64,000 nt of DNA from Henriciella barbarensis (GTDB lineage: Bacteria; Pseudomonadota; Alphaproteobacteria; Caulobacterales; Hyphomonadaceae). How positions within the stretch are numbered: the stretch's first letter is position 1; every line of letters starts with the position of its first letter. Below, piece after piece: positions 41,962-50,528 of the stretch. Location of the stretch: the NCBI RefSeq assembly GCF_003576345.1, contig NZ_QWGB01000009.1, positions 1-64,000 on the forward strand, read 5' to 3'. Both the position numbers and the translations under genes were made by a program. Under the pieces are notes generated by a model, which worked only from the letters and a program-made list of their open reading frames with translations, did no database searches and was not told the origin of the DNA.

Positions 41962-43008
41962 ATGGTTGAGACAGGCAAGGTACTTGAAGGCAAGCCGCCG
42001 CACGCGCCGGATGGGCACCCGAGTGTGACGCAGGGCAAGGTTGGCCTGTTGCTGGTCAATCTCGGTACGCCTGACGGCACGGACTACAAGTCGGTACGCC
42101 GCTATCTTTCAGAGTTCCTCTCCGACCCGCGGATCATCGAGGTAAGCCCACTGATCTGGCAGCCGATCCTGCAGGGACCGATCCTGACATTCCGGCCGAA
42201 GAAGTCCGGCGAGGCATACAAGAAGATCTGGACCGATGAGGGCTCTCCGCTTCTGGTCTATACGAAGCGTCAGGCCGAGATGTTGAATGCGCGCATCGGT
42301 AGTGAGCGATTGGTAGTCGATTTCGCGATGACCTATGGCAATCCCTCCATCGCCTCGAAGATCGAAGCACTGAAGGCGAAGGGCTGTGACCGGATCGCTG
42401 TCGTGGCGCTGTATCCGCAATATTCGGCGACGACGTCCGCCAGCGTCTACGACCGCAGCTTTGACGCGTTGAAGGACATGCGATGGCAACCAGCCGTCCG
42501 TACGGCTGCGCCATTCCATGACCACCCGGCTTACATCGAGGCGCTGGCCGCTTCTGTTTCCGAGCATATCGCGAGCCTCGACTTCGAGCCTGAACGCGTG
42601 CTGATGAGCTATCACGGCATCCCGAAGGCTTATTTCGAGAAGGGCGATCCGTATCATTGCCACTGTCACAAGACGACGCGGCTTGTCTCCGAAAAGCTTG
42701 GCTGGGCGGACGGATTTGCGATGACCACCTTTCAGAGCCGTTTCGGGCCGACCGAATGGTTGCAGCCCTATACCGACAAGACGCTGGAGGCACTGCCGGA
42801 GCAGGGCGTGAAGAAGGTGGTTGCTGTCTCGCCAGCCTTCATCTCCGACTGTCTTGAGACGCTGGAAGAGATCGCCATGGAGGGGCGCGACAGCTTTATG
42901 GAAGCAGGCGGGACGCATTTCTCGGTTGCGCCGTGCCTGAATGATTCCGATCGGGCGATTGACCTGCTCGAAACACTGGCCGCGCGCGAACTCGCGGGCT
43001 GGATCTAG
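41962..43008 (+). CDS. hemH: Ferrochelatase
   Basis: 348 residues. Recognised by 'GKVGLLLVNLGTPDGTDYKS', 'AMTYGNPSIASKIEALKAKG', 'VVALYPQYSATTSASVYD' and the active-site His in 'VLMSYHGIPKAYFEKGDPYH', followed by a CHC pair and 'TTFQSRFGPTEWLQPYT'. It inserts Fe2+ into protoporphyrin IX, the last step of heme synthesis. Followed by a terminator shared with the convergent TonB receptor gene. Confidence 0.96.
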   Translation: MVETGKVLEGKPPHAPDGHPSVTQGKVGLLLVNLGTPDGTDYKSVRRYLSEFLSDPRIIEVSPLIWQPILQGPILTFRPKKSGEAYKKIWTDEGSPLLVYTKRQAEMLNARIGSERLVVDFAMTYGNPSIASKIEALKAKGCDRIAVVALYPQYSATTSASVYDRSFDALKDMRWQPAVRTAAPFHDHPAYIEALAASVSEHIASLDFEPERVLMSYHGIPKAYFEKGDPYHCHCHKTTRLVSEKLGWADGFAMTTFQSRFGPTEWLQPYTDKTLEALPEQGVKKVVAVSPAFISDCLETLEEIAMEGRDSFMEAGGTHFSVAPCLNDSDRAIDLLETLAARELAGWI

Positions 43009-43020
43009 CGCGCAAAGGTA

Positions 43021-43050
43021 AAGGGCGCGCCTTTCGACGCGCCCTCTCTT
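43021..43050. terminator. Terminator between hemH and the TonB receptor gene
   Basis: AGGGCGCG-CCTTTCGA-CGCGCCCT stem followed by CTCTTA on the plus strand; it lies between two convergent genes and can serve both. Confidence 0.65.
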
Positions 43051-43069
43051 AGTCGTCCGAACCAGACGC

Positions 43070-45358
43070 CTAGAAAGACTTGCGGATGCGTGCGCCGTAG
43101 AAGGTTGGCGTGCCCGCAATGAAGGTCGGGATGCCGAAGCCGTCGCCGGTATTGCCTGCATCGATGATATAGTCTTCGCCGGTGAGGTTGTTGACGTAAG
43201 CTTCGATGCCAAAGCCGTTCTCAAGGTCGAGCTGGACGTTGAGGTTCACAAGGCCATAGGAGTCCTGGCTGATCAGGTCACGCTCGGTGTTGTCGAAGTA
43301 GACCTGCGACTGCCAAGTGTAGCTCGGCACGAGGCTGAGCGTGCCGAAGCCTGCATCCATCAGGAAGATACGGGCCGCGAGGCTGGCCTTGTGATCTGGC
43401 GACAGGCGCAGCTTGTTGCCGCCGAATGGGGCACCTGGCTCATCGTCGAAGCGGGCGTGGTTGTAGCCATAGCTTGCGATGATGTTGAGGGCGTCGGAGA
43501 GGTACCAGTTAGCCTGCGCCTCGAAACCTTCAGCCGTCGCGTCGCCGGCATTGATCGGTTCGATCAGGCCCTGTGCGTTGATCTGCGTCGACTGGAAGTT
43601 GTTGTACTCATAATAGAAGGCGGAGGCTTCGAGACTAAGATCGCCGCCGAGAAGCGAGCTTTTCGCGCCGACTTCATAGGCGTCGACGATCTCTGCGTCG
43701 AGGATGGCAAAGCCTGCGGCTGGTGCTGATGCCGACGCCGTGATGACTTTCGGGCGGCGGCCACGGGCATAGTTGGCGAAGAGGTTGACCGTATCGGTCA
43801 GTTCAAACTTCGCAGCTGCACGCCAGGTGAGGTCATCAAAGGTCTCACTGCGCGAGATGCGCCCGCCAGATGGCTGGACGAAGAGGCCGGCACCGGTCAC
43901 GGCGCTTGGCCCGTTCAGGAGTTCGACGAGCAGGCCGCTCTCCTTGTCTTCAGTTGTGTAGCGAAGGCCGCCGGTCAGCTGGAGGCGGTCCGTCACGTCG
44001 ACCGTGGCGTCAGCGAAGACCTCAAAGGCCTGCGTTTCGCCGTCATTGACGAAGCGCTCATTGTGGATCGGTTTCAGCGGGACCAGAACCGTGCCGCCTG
44101 ACTGCTGGAAGACCGTCAGGTTGATACCCGGCAGTGCATCGACCGGTGGCGCGAGCGGCGGGGTCAGGAAGCCGCCGAGCAGGGCCTGAACAGCCCGCTC
44201 ATCAAAGGTGAGCGGGACGTTCTGTTCGCCGGTCTCGTCGAAATAGCTCGCCCCGATGAAGCCGCGGATGCGACCGCCTGCGTCATAGTTGGTGCGGAAT
44301 TCCTGGCTGAATTGCTCACCCGAGGCGTCTTCACCGAAGATAAGGAGCTCAAGACCGAAACCGTCCGGATCGAACACTTCAAGGCTGTCGAACTCGCGGT
44401 AGCCAGTGATCGAGGAGAGCGAAATGCTGTCAGAAACCTGCCAGTCGCCGAGAAGCGTGACGCTGGTAACGTCGCGCTCAAGGCCGAGAGGTTTGCCGCC
44501 GAGGAAGTTGCCAAATGTGTTGAGGTTGGCTGGATCCCATGGTTCCGAAGAACCAGTCGGGCTGGGCAGGAAGGCCTTGGACTTGAAGCTCGTGCCAGAT
44601 GGGCTGTCTTCCTGATAGTTGGCGATGAGGTCGAAGCGCAGGTCTGCGCTGGGCGTGAAGGCGAGCGAAGCGCGCACAGCCGACATGTCCTGACTGTTGA
44701 AGTCTTCCTCGGCTGGATTGACGCTTTCGACATAGCCGTCGCGCTCACGCAGGCGGCCCGCGATGCGGAAGGCGAGGGTGTCTTCGATGATCGGGCCGGT
44801 GACGAAGCCGTCGAGATAGACCTCATCATAGTTGCCGATACCGGCAGTTGCCTGACCGGAGAATTCGAATTCCGGCTTGGCCTGGATGACGTTTACGCCG
44901 CCGATCAGGGCGCCGCGACCGAACAGGGTTGGTTGCGGGCCCTTGGCGACCTCGACGCGTTCAAGGTCGAAGAGTTCAACAACGGAGCCGCGCGAACGGG
45001 AGATCGAGACACCGTCCTGGAAGATAGCGATGCGTGGTTCGATGTTCGATTCGCCGCTATCGGAGGTGATGCCGCGGATGACGAAGCCTGGATTGTTCGG
45101 GCTCTGCTCCTGGACCTCAAAGCCGGGCACGAACCGGGCAACATCAGAGAACTCATCGAGGCCCAGATCATCAAGAAGTTCGCTGTCGACGGCCGAGACG
45201 GCCACCGGAACATCGCGCAAGTTTTCCGCGCGCTTCTGGACGGTAACCGTCACCGTCGTCTGGCGCAGCTCATCTTCGCCGGCGTCCTGCGCGAGGGCAG
45301 GGGCGGCAATCGTCGCGGCGAGGGCTAATGTCGTCGTTGAAAGAAGGAAGTTTTTCAT
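43070..45358 (-). CDS. TonB-dependent outer membrane receptor
   Basis: 762 residues from Met at 45,358 with a signal peptide ending at 'APALAQ'. The TonB box region 'TTVTVTVQKRAENLRDVPVA' and plug domain ('FVIRGITSD', 'VEVAKGPQPTLFGRGALIGG') are followed by a long beta-barrel; the last residues ('FYGARIRKSF') end in the aromatic typical of outer-membrane proteins. It belongs to the Caulobacterales/Sphingomonadales-type receptors; the ligand (siderophore, sugar or other) cannot be told. No ligand-specific genes are adjacent. Confidence 0.93.
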   Translation of the reverse strand: MKNFLLSTTTLALAATIAAPALAQDAGEDELRQTTVTVTVQKRAENLRDVPVAVSAVDSELLDDLGLDEFSDVARFVPGFEVQEQSPNNPGFVIRGITSDSGESNIEPRIAIFQDGVSISRSRGSVVELFDLERVEVAKGPQPTLFGRGALIGGVNVIQAKPEFEFSGQATAGIGNYDEVYLDGFVTGPIIEDTLAFRIAGRLRERDGYVESVNPAEEDFNSQDMSAVRASLAFTPSADLRFDLIANYQEDSPSGTSFKSKAFLPSPTGSSEPWDPANLNTFGNFLGGKPLGLERDVTSVTLLGDWQVSDSISLSSITGYREFDSLEVFDPDGFGLELLIFGEDASGEQFSQEFRTNYDAGGRIRGFIGASYFDETGEQNVPLTFDERAVQALLGGFLTPPLAPPVDALPGINLTVFQQSGGTVLVPLKPIHNERFVNDGETQAFEVFADATVDVTDRLQLTGGLRYTTEDKESGLLVELLNGPSAVTGAGLFVQPSGGRISRSETFDDLTWRAAAKFELTDTVNLFANYARGRRPKVITASASAPAAGFAILDAEIVDAYEVGAKSSLLGGDLSLEASAFYYEYNNFQSTQINAQGLIEPINAGDATAEGFEAQANWYLSDALNIIASYGYNHARFDDEPGAPFGGNKLRLSPDHKASLAARIFLMDAGFGTLSLVPSYTWQSQVYFDNTERDLISQDSYGLVNLNVQLDLENGFGIEAYVNNLTGEDYIIDAGNTGDGFGIPTFIAGTPTFYGARIRKSF

Positions 45359-45487
45359 GGGAGGCTCCGCTTGCAGTGTTCTGCTGGCGTGCCTCCTATG
45401 CGCGCATTGCAACAGTCGTGAGACGGTTTGACTGATACCGCCTCAAATATGGGCGATGTTGTTAATCGGTCACGTTCGCCGGTGCTC

Positions 45488-46270
45488 TCAACGCATGAGG
45501 GCGATGACCTTCTGCTCCGTGTCTGTTCTGCAAACTGTGCAGTTGCGACCCTCTTTCTTGGCTTCATACAAAGCGCGGTCTGCTTCGCTGAGCGCATGGC
45601 GGAGCGGCGTATTGGCGGTGAATGACGTGACACCGAAGCTGGCCGAAACAGACAGGCCGGGCGCAATGTTCTCAAAAGCAGCCACATCTATGATACGGCG
45701 AAGTCTTTCGGTGACTGCATAAGCCTGCTCCGAGGTAACGCCGGACAGGAGGATCGCGAACTCTTCGCCGCCCCAGCGGGCCAGCGCGTCGAGAGGGCGG
45801 CGTAAAACCCCGCCTGCCAGCCCGGCGACCGTTTTCAGAACTTCGTCGCCTGCTGCGTGGCCAAAATTGTCATTGATCGATTTGAACCAGTCGAGGTCAA
45901 ACAGAATGATTGCGGCGGTTTCGCCTGATCGCGCCATCCGCGCGCGTTCTTTTTCCGCAAGACGCTCAAAAGTTCGGCGGTTCATGATGCCGGTGAGGGC
46001 GTCGGTCGCGGCCAGTTCCTGAAGTTTTTCCTGATGCGCGGCGATTTCAACCTCGCGCAAATAGTGAATGATGCCAGCCGGAATGGCGATCGCGCACGAA
46101 ATGAAGAGCGCGGTCGCAATGAACAGGGCGCCATTGTGGTGCAGGCCGAATGCAACCGTGATCGACGCGCTGACGGTGGCAAGCGTAATGGCTGTGCCGC
46201 TGACCAGAATGGGAAGGCGGGTCGGTTTTTGTTGGACGAAGTCCGATATAAGAGAAGCAAATCTATGCAT
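45488..46270 (-). CDS. Diguanylate cyclase (GGDEF), membrane
   Basis: 260 residues from ATG 46,270. Two hydrophobic helices (about 21-42 and 47-68) are followed by a short coiled linker and a GGDEF domain: 'DALTGIMNRRTFERLAEKER', 'LFDLDWFKSINDNFGHAAGD' and the active-site loop 'RWGGEEFAILL' (GGEEF). An RxxD inhibitory site five residues before GGEEF ('RPLDALARWGGEEF') is present as 'R-P-L-D', eight residues away, so product inhibition is uncertain. It makes c-di-GMP; no EAL domain. Confidence 0.9.
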   Translation of the reverse strand: MHRFASLISDFVQQKPTRLPILVSGTAITLATVSASITVAFGLHHNGALFIATALFISCAIAIPAGIIHYLREVEIAAHQEKLQELAATDALTGIMNRRTFERLAEKERARMARSGETAAIILFDLDWFKSINDNFGHAAGDEVLKTVAGLAGGVLRRPLDALARWGGEEFAILLSGVTSEQAYAVTERLRRIIDVAAFENIAPGLSVSASFGVTSFTANTPLRHALSEADRALYEAKKEGRNCTVCRTDTEQKVIALMR

Positions 46271-46410
46271 GCGTGGCTTGTCGCATGACAAGGATGACGG
46301 TCTCTCTCTCAATCCTGTTTAATTTCATACATCACGTGCAAAACGAAAAACGGGCATAAGCGCGTTTCGGGTGGTGGCGCGTGATGCAGTGGCGCTCTAG
46401 GTGTCAGCGT

Positions 46411-46767
46411 ATGGACAACTGGATCAAGTCTGGAAAAGTGCGCGCGCGGATCACTGACGAAGGTGCGCTAGAGGTGCGTTGCTTTGGCCTCACGACGCAG
46501 GCGAAATACTACAAGCCTCTGCTGAGAGAGTTCTTTCGCAAGGACTTTACCCGCTTGCGTCCAGGCCATGGTGATTATGCGGTCCATATCGTGATGGAAT
46601 ATACAGGCGATCCGCCCTGGATGGATCTCGACAATCTGGCAAAAGCGTTGCTCGACAGTGTATCGGGCAACGCTTTCGCGGATGATCATCAGGTCGCACG
46701 CCTTCTGGTCGAGCGCCGGGTGGGGGATCGGGAAGGCATATATATGCGCGTCGAAGCGATGGATTGA
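46411..46767 (+). CDS. RusA-family Holliday-junction resolvase-like protein
   Basis: 118 residues from ATG 46,411 (AGGTG about 8 bases upstream); starts at 46,381 (GTG) or 46,384 are possible. The catalytic pattern of RusA is complete: 'WMDLDNLAKALLDSVSGNAF' with D-x-D-N-x2-K, then 'ADDHQVARLLVERR' with the downstream Asp. RusA resolves Holliday junctions and is usually phage-derived. Here it stands alone between a GGDEF gene and a SET gene; no other phage gene is seen. Confidence 0.8.
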   Translation: MDNWIKSGKVRARITDEGALEVRCFGLTTQAKYYKPLLREFFRKDFTRLRPGHGDYAVHIVMEYTGDPPWMDLDNLAKALLDSVSGNAFADDHQVARLLVERRVGDREGIYMRVEAMD

Positions 46768-46797
46768 GGGGCCGCGCATGGCGGTCCTTGATCGGTC

Positions 46798-47247
46798 CTA
46801 GTTCGCGGCGTTTGCCGTATCGACGGCCATCAGGAAGTCAGACGGTAGCTGACGGCCGAGCGGACTGATCGACGCCATCATGTTCGCAGCTGTCGTGTCG
46901 AACTCGCGATAGTCGCAGGTCAGCTCCACGCCTGCCGGGATGTCGAACAGCGCGTAGCCCGCATCAATCGAGGAGAAGTCGGTGTTTGGCTGCTCGCTAT
47001 GGTTCATATAGCGGCCCTCATCGCCGTCCAGAATACAGACCTGGCGGTCATATGGTGGGATATAGGTGTAGCGCTTCAGGAAGTCTGAAAGACGTTCATC
47101 AGCGTCGGTAAAGCTGTCGAGGGAAATCATCCGGTCGACGCGCGGGTCGAAGCGCCAGATTAGCTGACCGCGACTAATTGGCTCGCGGGAAAAAACACCC
47201 AGACCTTCAATGTCAGAGGCAGCAAGATAGCAGGGGACCAGCATCAT
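46798..47247 (-). CDS. SET-domain protein
   Basis: 149 residues from Met at 47,247 (AGGAG upstream). The SET fold is readable: 'CYLAASDIEGLGVFSREPIS' with 'GQLIWRFDP', then the SAM site 'GRYMNHSEQPNTDFSS' and the C-terminal 'GVELTCDYREFD' with the catalytic Tyr. SET proteins methylate lysine in eukaryotes; bacterial members of this short type have unknown targets. Convergent with the RusA-like gene. Confidence 0.85.
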   Translation of the reverse strand: MMLVPCYLAASDIEGLGVFSREPISRGQLIWRFDPRVDRMISLDSFTDADERLSDFLKRYTYIPPYDRQVCILDGDEGRYMNHSEQPNTDFSSIDAGYALFDIPAGVELTCDYREFDTTAANMMASISPLGRQLPSDFLMAVDTANAAN

Positions 47248-47398
47248 TGACTGGCAAGCTCCTGAAAGGCCGGGTCGCCGCCCGGGAACGGAATCAGGGT
47301 TTTGCCCGCGCTGGCGTCGCGCAATTGCTGTAAATGCCCGCTGCGGGGCAAATATCAAGTTAAATTATAGAGTGGTTTGAGCGCCGACAGAGAGGCGT

Positions 47399-47854
47399 TT
47401 AGAACCGCTTGAAGGGGCGGGGGGAAGCGGTTGCTGTCGCCGTCGCCACAAGCTTTCCGTCGGGGTCAAAACACCGGGCCTCGGAGAAGCAGACCGACTT
47501 ACCAAGCTTGAGGATTTTGGCCTCGACCTTCGCCCGACCAATAAAGAGGGGAGCCAGGTAGGAGACCTTCATTTCAAGCGTCGGCGCCGTCATCGTCACG
47601 TTCGAGGCGATAATGATGTTGGTCGAAATGGCTTCGTCCAGCATTGCCGCAATAAAGCCGCCCTGAATGGCGCCGGTTGGATTGGCGAAGCTTTCGTGCG
47701 CGACAAAGTTCACGACAACGCGCATCTCGTCCTGATGAACTTCAGCGAGGTCCATACCCAGCGTGTCAGAACAGGCGGGGCGCTTTTTCGAGTTGCGAAA
47801 GCGCGCAAGCATGTCGGCGTCGCTGAGGCGCGGCTTTTCAGTCTGGTCAGCCAA
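47399..47854 (-). CDS. PaaI-type hotdog thioesterase
   Basis: 151 residues with the hotdog-fold order: 'EVHQDEMRVVVNFVAHESFA', 'NPTGAIQGGFIAAMLDEAIS' (catalytic region G-x-I-x-G-G) and 'KVSYLAPLFIGRAKVEAKIL'. It would hydrolyse an acyl-CoA thioester. It starts 3 bases after the stop of the SspB-like gene, so the two are one operon. Confidence 0.88.
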   Translation of the reverse strand: MADQTEKPRLSDADMLARFRNSKKRPACSDTLGMDLAEVHQDEMRVVVNFVAHESFANPTGAIQGGFIAAMLDEAISTNIIIASNVTMTAPTLEMKVSYLAPLFIGRAKVEAKILKLGKSVCFSEARCFDPDGKLVATATATASPRPFKRF

Positions 47855-47857
47855 TAC

Positions 47858-48358
47858 TTATTTCCGGCGGAAGGCGTCGATGCTGACGACCGTTGAACCG
47901 CTACCGTCGCCCGACGCTTTCGCTGCAGGCTCTGGTTCTTCCTTTATTGCTTCAGCCGGTGTTTCGCTGGCCGGGCTGATGATCTCAGGTTCGCCCTTCG
48001 TCAATTCTTTCTCGAATGACAGGCCAAAGTTTACGGCCGGATCGACGAACCGGGTCATGGCTGCATATGGAATCGAGAGGTGCTGCGGCACGCCGCTGAA
48101 TTTCAGGATCAGTTCGAAATGGCTATCATGCACTTCGAGGTCCCAGAACTGATGCTGGATGACAATCGTCATTTCATCAGGGAAACGCTCAATCAGTTGG
48201 TCCGCCATCTTCACGCCAGGCGCTTTCGTGCGGAAGGTGATATAGAAGTGATGTTCACCCGGTGCCGCGCCGTTCTCTGCAGTCTGGCGAAGAGTTTGCC
48301 TCACAACGCCGCGCATTGCGGCCTGGGTCAGCGCTTCATAGCCGATATAGTCGGTCAT
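47858..48358 (-). CDS. sspB: SspB-like ClpXP adaptor
   Basis: 166 residues. The N-terminal domain (about 1-120) follows the alphaproteobacterial SspB fold: 'IGYEALTQAAMRGVVRQTLR', 'HHFYITFRTKAPGVKM', 'DEMTIVIQHQFWDLEV' and 'ILKFSGVPQHLSIPYAAMTR'. A Pro/Glu/Ala-rich linker follows, and the end 'STVVSIDAFRRK' is the ClpX-docking tail. SspB tethers ssrA-tagged proteins to ClpXP. The tmRNA gene that makes those tags is about 450 bases away. Confidence 0.9.
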   Translation of the reverse strand: MTDYIGYEALTQAAMRGVVRQTLRQTAENGAAPGEHHFYITFRTKAPGVKMADQLIERFPDEMTIVIQHQFWDLEVHDSHFELILKFSGVPQHLSIPYAAMTRFVDPAVNFGLSFEKELTKGEPEIISPASETPAEAIKEEPEPAAKASGDGSGSTVVSIDAFRRK

Positions 48359-48524
48359 CCAAAAATCCTCTCAAGGTTTCCGTTTGTACCGGTAACAACG
48401 GCCGGTTCAACATGCTTCATCCATGAGGCGAAGCGCCAAGCAGCGTTTCGCCCGTACTCTTGATGACGATTGCGTCACAAACGAGGCAGGGTCAGGCATG
48501 CCGAACCAGAGCCTTTCAACTGCG

Positions 48525-48725
48525 CTAGTTGCTTGGTTCGCCTTCTGTGGCAGGCGTTTCATCTTTCCGGCGCGTATTCGTGACAGCCGTTATCAGACCA
48601 AGCCCGCCGAGAATGACGGCACCGATAGCCACCCACTGACCGGGGACGCCGAGCGCAACTGCCGCCCAGATAAGCCCGCCAAGGAAGATGATGAAGCCGA
48701 TAGTATAGATCGCGAATGAGGACAT
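48525..48725 (-). CDS. Small two-helix membrane protein
   Basis: 66 residues: two adjacent hydrophobic helices ('IYTIGFIIFLGGLIWAAVAL' and 'WVAIGAVILGGLGLITAV') joined by a G-VPGQ turn, then a polar tail. It has no family I can name. It has a GGAGAG ribosome site upstream and lies between sspB and the tmRNA gene on the same strand. Confidence 0.7.
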   Translation of the reverse strand: MSSFAIYTIGFIIFLGGLIWAAVALGVPGQWVAIGAVILGGLGLITAVTNTRRKDETPATEGEPSN

Positions 48726-48799
48726 CTGTTCTCTCCTTTAGATGAGAGCCAAACGCGGCTTGGCGTGCTCGCGTTCCAAATGGGCGCCGGGATGCATTC

Positions 48800-49110
48800 T
48801 AAAGGGGGGGAGGTGGAGGCTTCTGTTGCCAGGCGCCTCCGGGCCCCGCCTAAGGCGCTGAAGCCCTAGGAGTTAAGTTCGGTAAACCGAGCGCAGACTA
48901 GGCTGCGAGCAGTTCGCCTTCAGCAAAGTTGTCATTTGCAACTATTGTTGAGTGAGCTTCTAACGGAGCTCATCCGGGCGAAGGCATCGTCTTTACACGT
49001 CCGTCGATCCTGTTTCGCCCCCAAAGCCGTCCCGCTGAAGGATGGGAATTGGTGGAGGCGCCGGGTACCGCCCCCGGGTCCGAACCGCTTATTGCACGCG
49101 CGTTTATCGC
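48800..49110 (-). ncRNA. ssrA: tmRNA (ssrA), two-piece, circularly permuted
   Basis: On the minus strand the acceptor piece comes first and ends in CGCCTCCACCA (CCA at 49,052-49,050). A 27-base intervening segment follows, then the coding piece begins GGGGGCGAAACAGGATCG at 49,022; GGGGGCG pairs with CGCCTCC to rebuild the acceptor stem. The tag frame (48,939-48,898) encodes ANDNFAEGELLAA and a TAG stop. The permuted order is typical of Alphaproteobacteria. The T-arm stem CCGGG/CCCGG has loop GGCGGTA. Outer ends of the transcript are approximate. tmRNA rescues stalled ribosomes and marks the product for ClpXP. Confidence 0.92.
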
Positions 49111-49167
49111 CATAGTCCCCGAGAGGACGAATTGAATATAGGCCGCGATCCGCGCCGATGAAAGGGG

Positions 49168-50430
49168 TCAGAGTGTGATCCGCAAATCGGAGATGGAGCT
49201 TGCGATAGACTGATAGGCATCCTGAAGCTGCTGGCCATTCTCTGGACGGAAGAAAAATTCCGATCCGCTGGAGCAGTACTGGAGCACCTCGCGGCCCGCT
49301 TCCGGGGCCTGAAAGGCGACCGAATAGATGCGTATGCCCGCAGCTTTGGCTTGATCGCAGAGCTGCTTTGCCTGCCAGGTGGAATTTCCATTGGAGCTGT
49401 CTCCAACCGTGTTGAAAGCCCCGTCCGTCATCAAGATGAGAGCCTTGGCGCTATCTGGTTCATCATAGGAGAGTGGCGCTGCGCTTTCAGGAAACACGGT
49501 GCTCCATGCAGGCGAAATCATGTACCAGCCCCAGGCGACGCCGAGATGGCCGGCCGTGTTCCCTTCAGCGCCCAGCGCCGTGATATAATCGTAGAGCGGC
49601 TGGCGCGAACTTGTCAGGGCGAGCGGCTCGGCATCGCCGCAATCATTCCGGCGATAGACGTCTGCTTTCACTATGTACTGGCCGGGGCCAGGGGCAGCGC
49701 CGGTAAACGCCTGACCCCCTTCGCGCTCAAACACGCAGGTCGAGTCGTAATGGTAAGTGTACCAGTGGCCATTGTGATAATAGTTGACGCTTTGCGAGCT
49801 AGAGCTGCCCGTTGCGGCCTCGAAATAATCGCCCGCATTGAAGGCCCCATTATAGGCGACCATGGAAATGCGAATGTCGTCTTCGTGGCCGGGTTTTGGT
49901 TCTTCGACCAGCAACGTATCTACAGCGTCGCGGGCGGCAATCTTGAGGTCGGCGATACGTTGGCCGTCCATGGAGCCGGATACGTCGAAAACGAAGGAGA
50001 CATCGACCTTGCCGATGCCGTAAGTGGTCGCTGTTTCGACGTCGAACTCAAACGTGTCGATATCCGCTATTTTCGCCAGAAAGGTTTCCATCGTGCAGCG
50101 GGTCGTCGCTTCCACGTCGGTTTCATCGATGACAACGACGGGGAGCGTGCAGGTCAACGGAAAGGGACCGTTTGAGATGAGCGCGCTGAAATAGGTGCGC
50201 ACGGTCTGCTGGACCTCGAGTTTGGTTGCGCCTTCCTGATAGGCGCGTGTCCCTGCGATAACGGCCGAATCGATGCTGCTCTGGGCTTTGGACTTGTTGG
50301 TGGTCAGCACCTGGAAGTCGACCGCGAAACCCGCGATCAGGGCAATCGGAAACAGCGACAGCGCGAACAGGATGGCCATCTGGCCATCACTGTTTCGCTG
50401 ATAAGCGCTATTTCGAAACATTCTGCCCAT
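49168..50430 (-). CDS. TadG/TadE-N-type protein with von Willebrand A domain (copy 1)
   Basis: 420 residues. One N-terminal membrane helix ('GQMAILFALSLFPIALIAGF') of the TadE/TadG pilus type is followed by a secreted part with a VWA fold: MIDAS 'FVFDVSGSMDGQRIADLK' (DxSxS) and 'LILMTDGAFN'. A Cys-containing loop region separates the VWA halves. Such proteins are linked to Flp/Tad pili or adhesion, but no tad assembly genes are in this window. It is the second of two tandem paralogues; both end in the near-identical 'YQSIASSISDLRI'. Confidence 0.87.
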   Translation of the reverse strand: MGRMFRNSAYQRNSDGQMAILFALSLFPIALIAGFAVDFQVLTTNKSKAQSSIDSAVIAGTRAYQEGATKLEVQQTVRTYFSALISNGPFPLTCTLPVVVIDETDVEATTRCTMETFLAKIADIDTFEFDVETATTYGIGKVDVSFVFDVSGSMDGQRIADLKIAARDAVDTLLVEEPKPGHEDDIRISMVAYNGAFNAGDYFEAATGSSSSQSVNYYHNGHWYTYHYDSTCVFEREGGQAFTGAAPGPGQYIVKADVYRRNDCGDAEPLALTSSRQPLYDYITALGAEGNTAGHLGVAWGWYMISPAWSTVFPESAAPLSYDEPDSAKALILMTDGAFNTVGDSSNGNSTWQAKQLCDQAKAAGIRIYSVAFQAPEAGREVLQYCSSGSEFFFRPENGQQLQDAYQSIASSISDLRITL

Positions 50431-50528
50431 GTCGCCAGTTCTGGATCATCAGGACTTTCGGCACGCTTCATTTCCGCCGTGAAATTGAAGCGCGCTGGGC
50501 AGGCCGTGATTAACCTAGAGCCCTGGAC

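Noticed and set aside
42109-43224. Open frame opposite hemH
   Set aside because: Shadow of the ferrochelatase gene; Arg-rich and without motifs.
44312-45328. Open frame opposite the TonB receptor
   Set aside because: Mirror of the receptor's N-terminal and plug domains; no domain or start signal.
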